NCBI GenBank assembly: GCA_028565715.1
Contig: JAOXYC010131109.1
Location: forward strand, 1-13,740
DNA: 13,740 bases
From: Phoronis pallida
Taxonomy: Eukaryota; Phoronida; Phoronidae
Direction: 5' to 3'
Below are positions 1 to 6,121 of this stretch, one piece after another. The first letter of the stretch is position 1; every line of letters begins with the position of its first letter. The notes beneath the pieces were generated by a model that saw only the letters and a list, made by a program, of their open reading frames with translations, had not been told where the DNA came from and did no database searches. A program made the position numbers and the translations under genes.

Positions 1-1417
1 CAAAACTGCAATTTTTGTTGCACGACCCTTTTATATTCAAAATGTCACAATTCAGTTATTGATCATCAGAACGACTTAAAAACATCTTTTATTAGATCGT
101 TTGTTACTAATAGTAAAACTTAAAAATCATTAAAAATTGCGGATTTTGGTAAAAAATATCGAGGTGTTGAATTCAATATGCCATACTTTTGTTGAGCAGT
201 ATAGAGTAGTTGAACTGGTATTTAGTTTTTAAGGGCAAAACAATAGGAAAGTTTTTAGGATTTAAAATGAACGGATTGTGTAAACGCGTGGATGATTAAT
301 TTTTTGCCATTATAAGGTAGACTACTTTTTGCCTGTAGGTAAAGAAATAGGTCTATATTTTGCGTTATTTCAACAAATTTGTTATGGATACCATTTTGTC
401 GCTTCGCTGGGTATCTTAATGGGTGTGCTTTTTCACATTTATCATCTCTCCGGTCAGCATGATAACACAAAATCACAGGATTTGATAAATAAAAGCGACT
501 GTTGTGTTCTCTTTTACTTGTTCTCCAGTAAGATAAATTAAACCAAATTAAGATGAAAACCTGGGCCTGGGACGGCTGGGGTTTCCCTTATATTGCTACG
601 GGTATAGACTGCTTGTATTTATAAAGTGGGTCAGTTTTTCATAGATTTTGTTAGTTAGACGAGTTTTGATATTCATGTGGTTACTATTTCAAGATTATTG
701 GTGTTTTTGAGGAAGTTTCCTGAGGTGTTTATAGGGATCTTTTTTTACCTCTTTCTACAGATGGTGAGCTATCCCCTGCCCACTCCCGGAAACGGGTTAA
801 AATGACTAACCTCGAAACTTGCTTTTCTCCGCCAGTGTAAAATGGTGTCTATGTAATGCCCAATGACAATGCCTTCAGAATTTTTCCAATATTTCGGTTT
901 GTGGACTCGGCTGTCCGTCTTGTGTCTTCGATGGTATCAGGACGACTTCTTGTTCCTATAACATATCTAATAGTCAGAGAACACAATCATGCGGTTATTC
1001 TTGAAATGACATCTGCGACTTAATGAAGCAGCTGTGTTGATTTTGGAAGCAACAATTTAAGGCGGTATAGAGTGGTGCAAAACTGCAACGATACCGGTTG
1101 ATTCAAAGGAAGGTCCACAATTTACAGCCCAATATCTTTTTAAGCTAATATGTAATGGAAAGATCAATTCAAACATGCTCGTTTGTTTTAGTGATATGAG
1201 GCTAAAAGCTATACCTAATTATTCAAAAAATGACCGTTAATGGTTAGTGTATGACGAATTGTTTATCACAAAAATTTTGTTTTAGACACAATGAGATACA
1301 AATTTTATCAATAGGTGGCATTAGTTTATGCTCAACGAATAACCAAAAAATAACTGTTTTTAAACATGCAAGTCAGCGCTCTTTGGAAACACAAACTTCA
1401 CGCAATACTCAAGTTTC
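1..1417. other. AT-rich stretch, nothing identified
   Basis: No coding, RNA or repeat feature could be supported on either strand. Open frames here are short, lack splice support and resemble no known protein. Confidence 0.6.
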
Positions 1418-1421
1418 TTAA

Positions 1422-1780
1422 AGATACTGTCTCCTCGTTGGTGAGGATCTGGGGTCAAAATTCAAATCAACTAGAAATTGTGTATAGGAGTCCTTTAATG
1501 AATATAATTAACCTGCATCTTAGTAAAAAAAATTCAAAAAAAATCGGTAAAGGGGTAAATTTGAGCTTTTTATTCTAAATAAGTGTACCTTTCGAAAACC
1601 TTGTCGTACGACAAGGTTTTTTTTTGGATACAACGATCTCAAATTTACCCCTTTACCGATCTATTTTTTATTTTTTGACTATGATGCAGGTTAATTATAT
1701 TCATCAAAGGACTCATACACAAAATTTCTAGTTGATTAGAATTTTGACCCCAGATCTTCACCAACGAAGAGACAGTATCT
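1422..1780. mobile_element. Long foldback MITE, copy 1
   Basis: The whole segment is one large imperfect palindrome. The left end AGATACTGTCTCCTCGTTGG is mirrored by the right end CCAACGAAGAGACAGTATCT. The arms continue to match inwards (GGGGTCAAAATTC, TCAACTAGAAATT, ATAATTAACCTGCATC and GGGGTAAATTTGAG are all mirrored) down to a central perfect hairpin at 1595-1620 around CGTACG. TTAA flanks both ends (1418-1421 and 1781-1784), as in piggyBac-type insertions. TTAA is itself a palindrome, so it could instead be part of the repeat. No protein is encoded. A second copy lies at 4241-4577. Confidence 0.85.
1595..1620. repeat. Perfect central hairpin of MITE copy 1
   Basis: A 13-base arm reading AAAACCTTGTCGT is followed directly by its exact reverse complement, with no loop. 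It is the symmetry centre of the foldback element. The equivalent in copy 2 (4401-4422) has drifted at one or two positions. Confidence 0.85.
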
Positions 1781-1784
1781 TTAA

Positions 1785-2684
1785 GGTATTAGGCGGTAGG
1801 AGTGCAAGCGAATGCGTTTAGAAGACTAATTCTCTATGATGAAACATTATGTGATTCTGTTAATTAACGAAATTACAAAATCGATTTTGAAAAACTCTAC
1901 TTGCATGGCTATGCTACTTTTTATCGTTGTCGACCTCACTTAAATTAAGGGTCTCAACATCTTCTAAACTAGGCAGAGTCAAAGTTGATATACGGTCGTG
2001 CTATGACCTCAAATAGAAAAATAATGATTTTCAAAACAAATTGACCAGTATTTAAAGTAGTACATCGCTACTTACGAATGTGAAATTATCTTTATTGAAA
2101 TGCGGTCAATTGCATAGGAATTGTTATTACAAATTGCATCATATCCTTACATTCGTCTGAACGAATAAATACCTTCGCTTCTGCCGGAAATTGCTATACA
2201 GGCGGCCTATGTGACTTGATGAAATATCTTGAGGGTGGCGAGATAACTGAGATCAACTGTAACCTATTAACTTTGTGTTTTCGATAAATAATGAAGGTAG
2301 TAACACGAATTGGCAACGAAAAATGATCAAACTGTGTAAAGAAAACGGATGAAAAAGTCGCATTTCAATAAACTGATACGTTATTTGGCGTACCGCCGAG
2401 TTACAATACTTCATCCGCTTCAGATTGAGATCGAATGACCTCACCTCATATTCAAACACTGCCAAATAACGTATTTATACAAACCATTCACCAAATAAGT
2501 TGCCTTTTTCTGATTTGTGACAAACTTTTTGATTATCTCGTGCACGTATTCAGACATGTATTGTATGATGTTATTGTTCGAGTTATTTCAACATAGGTTG
2601 TATAATTGATAATTCTACATTTGGTCAAGGGGAATCACCGTAGGACCCTTTAAAAATTTCTCATGGCTGGAAATTTCAATAGTA
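1785..2684. other. Intergenic AT-rich stretch
   Basis: Apart from the 14-bp inverted repeat at 2376-2474 listed separately, nothing recognisable was seen on either strand. Confidence 0.55.
2376..2474. repeat. 14-bp perfect inverted repeat with 71-base spacer
   Basis: ATACGTTATTTGGC at 2376-2389 is exactly mirrored by GCCAAATAACGTAT at 2461-2474. The spacer shows no coding potential. It could be the ends of a very small MITE or chance plus drift; no target duplication is evident. Confidence 0.5.
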
Positions 2685-2920
2685 GCACGCGCACACCTCG
2701 CACGTGCCTGCACGTGCAGTTCCGCGCGGAGCGCGGCAAGTCGGGAAAAGTCGAGGTTGGTCAAGGCAACGTGGTGCACACCCCGCACGGACAGGAGCGC
2801 GCTAAGCGCGGGAAAAGTCGGTAAAAGTCGAGGTGGGTCAATGTAACGGATTGCGCATGTGCAAGGTGTGTGCAAGTGCGAAGCACGCGCACACCCCGCA
2901 GCGAAGCGCGGGTCACACAT
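2685..2920. repeat. GC-rich island of imperfect tandem repeats
   Basis: This stretch is strikingly GC- and CpG-rich against AT-rich surroundings. It contains about two and a third related units. CGCACACC or TGCACACC cores sit near 2692, 2777 and 2890. Two units carry a small GC hairpin (CCGCGC-GGA-GCGCGG at 2722-2736, and CGCGC-TAA-GCGCG in the second), then AAAAGTCGAGGTKGGTCAA at 2746 and 2823 (77 bases apart). CACGTG occurs at 2701 and 2711. The frame on the minus strand here is a low-complexity product of GC content. It is a repeat rather than a promoter CpG island as far as I can tell, because no exon lies beside it. Confidence 0.7.
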
Positions 2921-3731
2921 CTAGTTGTCTATAATTTTACATTTTTAACCATTTTACGTATGTGTTTTAAACTTCATTACCACCTATTTGTGTCATCATT
3001 GTCTCTCACCTACACACGAAAAAAATTCCTGTATTTTAAACGTGGGCCAATAAACGATTTTATCATTTATCATTATCATTAAATGACGACCTACAATTGC
3101 TGTTTGATTGAAGCTTGAAATCGGCGAGAAATGGCTCTTTTTCTTTTTGAATATGATAGAACACACCAAGATGAGTATTTTAAGCCACAAATTTAAAACC
3201 TAAACGCTCTGGTTCAAAAACAATAAAATACACTGAAACTTGTAGGTGAATTCCTTTAAATAATCTTTGACGTTGAAAACATTATCCATTTTTTTAAAAG
3301 TATACGAGGCAATCTTTATTTCTGTGGTATATACATGCTGGAAAAGTTGGATTCTTGTAAAATTGATACGGTAAATTTAATAATAACACTGTCGACCACT
3401 CCGAGATAACAGCGAGAAGTACACATAGCAGCGTATGTCTGTTATGCGTATAGAATGTGACAATCTTCGATTTTTTTCAGTTTGGTGACTGACAATTGTT
3501 TTTAAAAGTGGCCACACTGGTTCGGAGTCAAAAGAAACACAGGGAATATTGACATAAAGTCAGAATTACGTTGTTATAAAATTCTAACTACAGTATATTG
3601 CAAAGAAAAACAGACAGAAGTACGGCACGTGTGACGTCGTTCTGGCAGAGAGACGGCTAGCGCGTTGGCGCATAACTGCAGGTAGCTTTTTGACGCACCT
3701 TTGCCGCTCTTTTACTGTAGGATGGTTTTTG
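2921..3731. other. Intergenic stretch, nothing identified
   Basis: Mostly AT-rich. From about 3600 the CpG content rises (GTGACGTCG near 3630, GCGCGTTGGCGC near 3660) leading into the nested hairpin. A TGACGTC matches the CREB/ATF core but has no gene nearby to regulate. Confidence 0.5.
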
Positions 3732-3811
3732 AGGCGCATTTTTGTGAGCGTTTTTTAAAACGCTCACAAAACGCTCTTGTGTCTTGCGTGGCATATTTCA
3801 GAAATGCGCCT
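3732..3811. repeat. Nested hairpin
   Basis: An inner perfect palindrome has 15-base arms TTTTGTGAGCGTTTT (3740-3754) and AAAACGCTCACAAAA (3757-3771) around a TT loop. An outer pair, AGGCGCATTT (3732-3741) and AAATGCGCCT (3802-3811), also mirrors perfectly and encloses it. The outer left arm overlaps the inner one by two bases, so the two stems would compete slightly. Orphan hairpin or MITE core; no coding content. Confidence 0.65.
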
Positions 3812-4240
3812 TTGCAATTTGCTGTATGCCGATGGTCCACTCTCAGCAAATATTTTCTTCGTTGATGAGAGTAAACCGGAAAACGTTCAAATGTTATTTT
3901 TGTGAGTATTTTTTGCATAGCTTTTATTCGTACTTAATATTTTCTTAAAATTGAAAGTATTCACGTAGCCTGCGTTGGAGTTTGAAATATTTCTTATGTT
4001 GTACCGTCATTCAAGCGAAGTGGATGTGTAGATAATCATACGTAATATAAAAACAACAAATCTTGATTTTCCCCTTTACCTTTTATTTTCATCTAAAATA
4101 TCAAGCATTTCGATTTCACAAAAACAAGTCACAATACTAATAAAAGAAAAAGAAAAACTGATAGCATATAAGTCAAATTGCTGAGTGAACAATGAAATTA
4201 GTCGCTGTCCTGTTTCAACAAAAGTCAAAAAATTAACTGA
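3812..4240. other. Intergenic stretch, nothing identified
   Basis: AT-rich sequence between the nested hairpin and MITE copy 2. No supported feature. Confidence 0.55.
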
Positions 4241-4577
4241 AGATACGGTCTCCTCGTTGGTGTGGATCTGGGGTCAAAATTCAAATCAACTAGAAATTTT
4301 GTGTATGAGTCCTTTGATGAAAACAATTAACCTGCATCTGAGTAAAAAAAATTTAAAAAATCGGCAAAGGGGTAATTGTGGTAAATGTGTCAATTTCGAA
4401 AACCTTCTCGTACGAGAGGGTTTTTTGGGATACAAAGATCACAAATTTACCCCTTTACCAATTTTTTCGAATTTTTTTACTATGATTCAGGTTAATTATA
4501 TTCATCAATGGATACATAAAATTTCTAGTTGATTTGAATTTTGAACCCAAATCCTCACCAACGAGGAGACCGTATCT
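4241..4577. mobile_element. Long foldback MITE, copy 2
   Basis: This is the same family and orientation as the copy at 1422. It starts AGATACGGTCTCCTCGTTGG and ends CCAACGAGGAGACCGTATCT, with only a handful of differences from copy 1 over the first 110 bases. The centre is again a CTCGTACGAG hairpin (centre near 4411). It is 337 bp, about 20 bases shorter than copy 1, mostly by loss near the centre. The flanks (CTGA and TTTA) are not a clean duplication, so the TTAA seen in copy 1 is not confirmed here. Confidence 0.85.
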
Positions 4578-5360
4578 TTTACAAATTATTATTAATCAAG
4601 TTTTTAACATTAGATTTTCATGGATTGACACGACATCTATCGGCAAGATTTTACAAACTGATACCATTAAGCTAAATTAAAATGTTGAGCTATCAAAACT
4701 CTTAAGAAAAATACAACTCCCAAGATATTATCAAAATTTGATAAAAAATAACAAAAATACAGAACTAAACCAGTTACCGTCTAATTATTATGAAGTACAC
4801 GCTTTGTCTATTAAAATTATTCATCACCTTCAGATAGTAAAAAATGTTCACCAATTTGTATTAAAATTAAACATTAACAAAAAAGTTTCTTTCACAGCAC
4901 ATAATTTTCGGTAAATACCGTACGGTGCGTGGCATCTATAATAAAAATGTTTTGCAAAAATATATAGTGTATTAGTTCATATAAGAATATGATGTATATA
5001 ATAATTCTTAAACAAAAACATCCGTAAGGTGTTTTTTCGTTTTCTGTTAGTAGTAAGCAATTTACTCTCGGAGACACGACATCTTACAACCAAGTGTGTG
5101 AACTCTAAATTCACTATATGACGATAGTTTACAATAGGGCAGCCATGCATCTATAACATCTTTTTAAATTTAAACCAAGCTTCTAATTAAACTCGAAGTT
5201 TGTCCATGATTTTTTCACAATGAATACACTTAAATGTTAACGTATTAAAAAAAAATCAGTTTTAAATTGTTTGTACCTCCCAAATTAAAATTGAAAGAAA
5301 CCCCAAATATCTAAAAATAACATGCGAATTTTCAAAAAAGTTTTAGGCCCCCATTGAATT
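4578..5360 (-). other. Downstream region holding the 3' UTR of the olfactomedin gene
   Basis: The transcript must end in here, but no canonical AATAAA is seen on the minus strand within 300 bases of the stop. ATTAAA overlaps the stop codon itself (5365-5360) and is probably too close to be used. An AGTAAA variant lies at 5066-5061. The end of the transcript cannot be placed from sequence alone. Confidence 0.45.
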
Positions 5361-6121
5361 TTAATTCTTTTTTGTGTTGACTTTAATGGTAAGTTGTCGA
5401 CCCGAATCCCAGACATACAAGAGTTTATCCCGTGGGTCAAAATGCGTGTGTGAATTATAATTATACTTGTTACTAAACGCCAGATTCCCCGCCTGTTCCT
5501 CCTTACCGGTCAGTGTGTTGTATATGTGTGTGATTTTTGTGTTTTTGCTGGAATGGCTACCGACAACATACATTTTGCCACAAATCATGAAAGCCTGACC
5601 GGTACCAGATTTACGTATGTCAGTCATCCAAGTTTTTGTTATTTCCGACGTATCCCAATCAACCATACTTATAGCAAATTTACAGCTTTCTTTTTGTCTT
5701 GCCCAAATGAAATATAAACCGTGTTCATCAACTTCTATATCGATACGCGAATACCCTTCCCAAGAATACCTGCAATCCACGGAAGCTCCCCCAGGCATTA
5801 TAATTCGCCGCACTAGGTTGTTGCTTACCAAGTCATAAACAAGAACGTCATTTGACGTACTCTGACAGTAAAGTTTACCATTTATAACCTGCCCCTGAGA
5901 GCCTCGACATCCGTACGCCAATGTGTGTGTTTTTGAATTTCTGCTTCCGATGAAATCGGCCATGGATGGAAACTCTAGCAGCGTTTTCGTAGTGGAGTAA
6001 CCGTTCATGTAGTAAACTTTGCCGTCGTTTGAGAGAGGATCTTTACCCCAGGACCCCTGAGTGGTACCTCGCGTAGTGATCAAGGTATAGTCGGTGAACG
6101 ACGTAACATCTCCACGACAGG
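5361..6121 (-). CDS. Exon 3: complete olfactomedin domain and stop
   Basis: The acceptor reads TCTATCCTCTGTATACAG, ending at 6122, and the phase 1 join gives A215-C216. The exon is 761 bases ending in TAA (5363-5361). The single exon carries the full domain of about 250 residues, the usual OLF length. C216 and C395 (in AFMICGKMY) correspond to the conserved disulfide pair of the family (C245-C433 in myocilin). Four further cysteines, at 286, 300, 331 and 361, are not part of that pair. Aligned by eye to the myocilin calcium site, Asp380 is kept (D342), Asn428 is Gln (Q390) and Asp478 is His (H441). The chain ends a few residues after the last propeller strand (TIKVNTKKN), with no tail. Confidence 0.93.

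Noticed and set aside
553-624. Tiny tryptophan-rich frame (starts MKTWAWDGWGF)
   Set aside because: Only 23 codons, no signal peptide logic, no repeats or context; could not be separated from chance.
1366-1578. Open frame of 70 codons on the plus strand
   Set aside because: It is the translated left arm of MITE copy 1; the same peptide motif (TVSSLV.IWGQNSNQLE) appears from copy 2, so the likeness reflects the shared repeat, not a protein family.
2615-2920. Open frame of 101 codons on the minus strand, rich in Ala, Arg and Cys
   Set aside because: It lies in the GC-rich tandem repeat island, where stop codons are rare by composition; low-complexity product with no family resemblance.
4185-4532. 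Open frame of 115 codons on the plus strand
   Set aside because: It runs through MITE copy 2 including both arms of the foldback; no start context, splice sites or known domain.
1422-4577. Composite transposon or CRISPR-like arrangement of spaced repeats
   Set aside because: Only two long foldback copies 2.8 kb apart with no transposase or cas genes; two independent MITE insertions explain it more simply.
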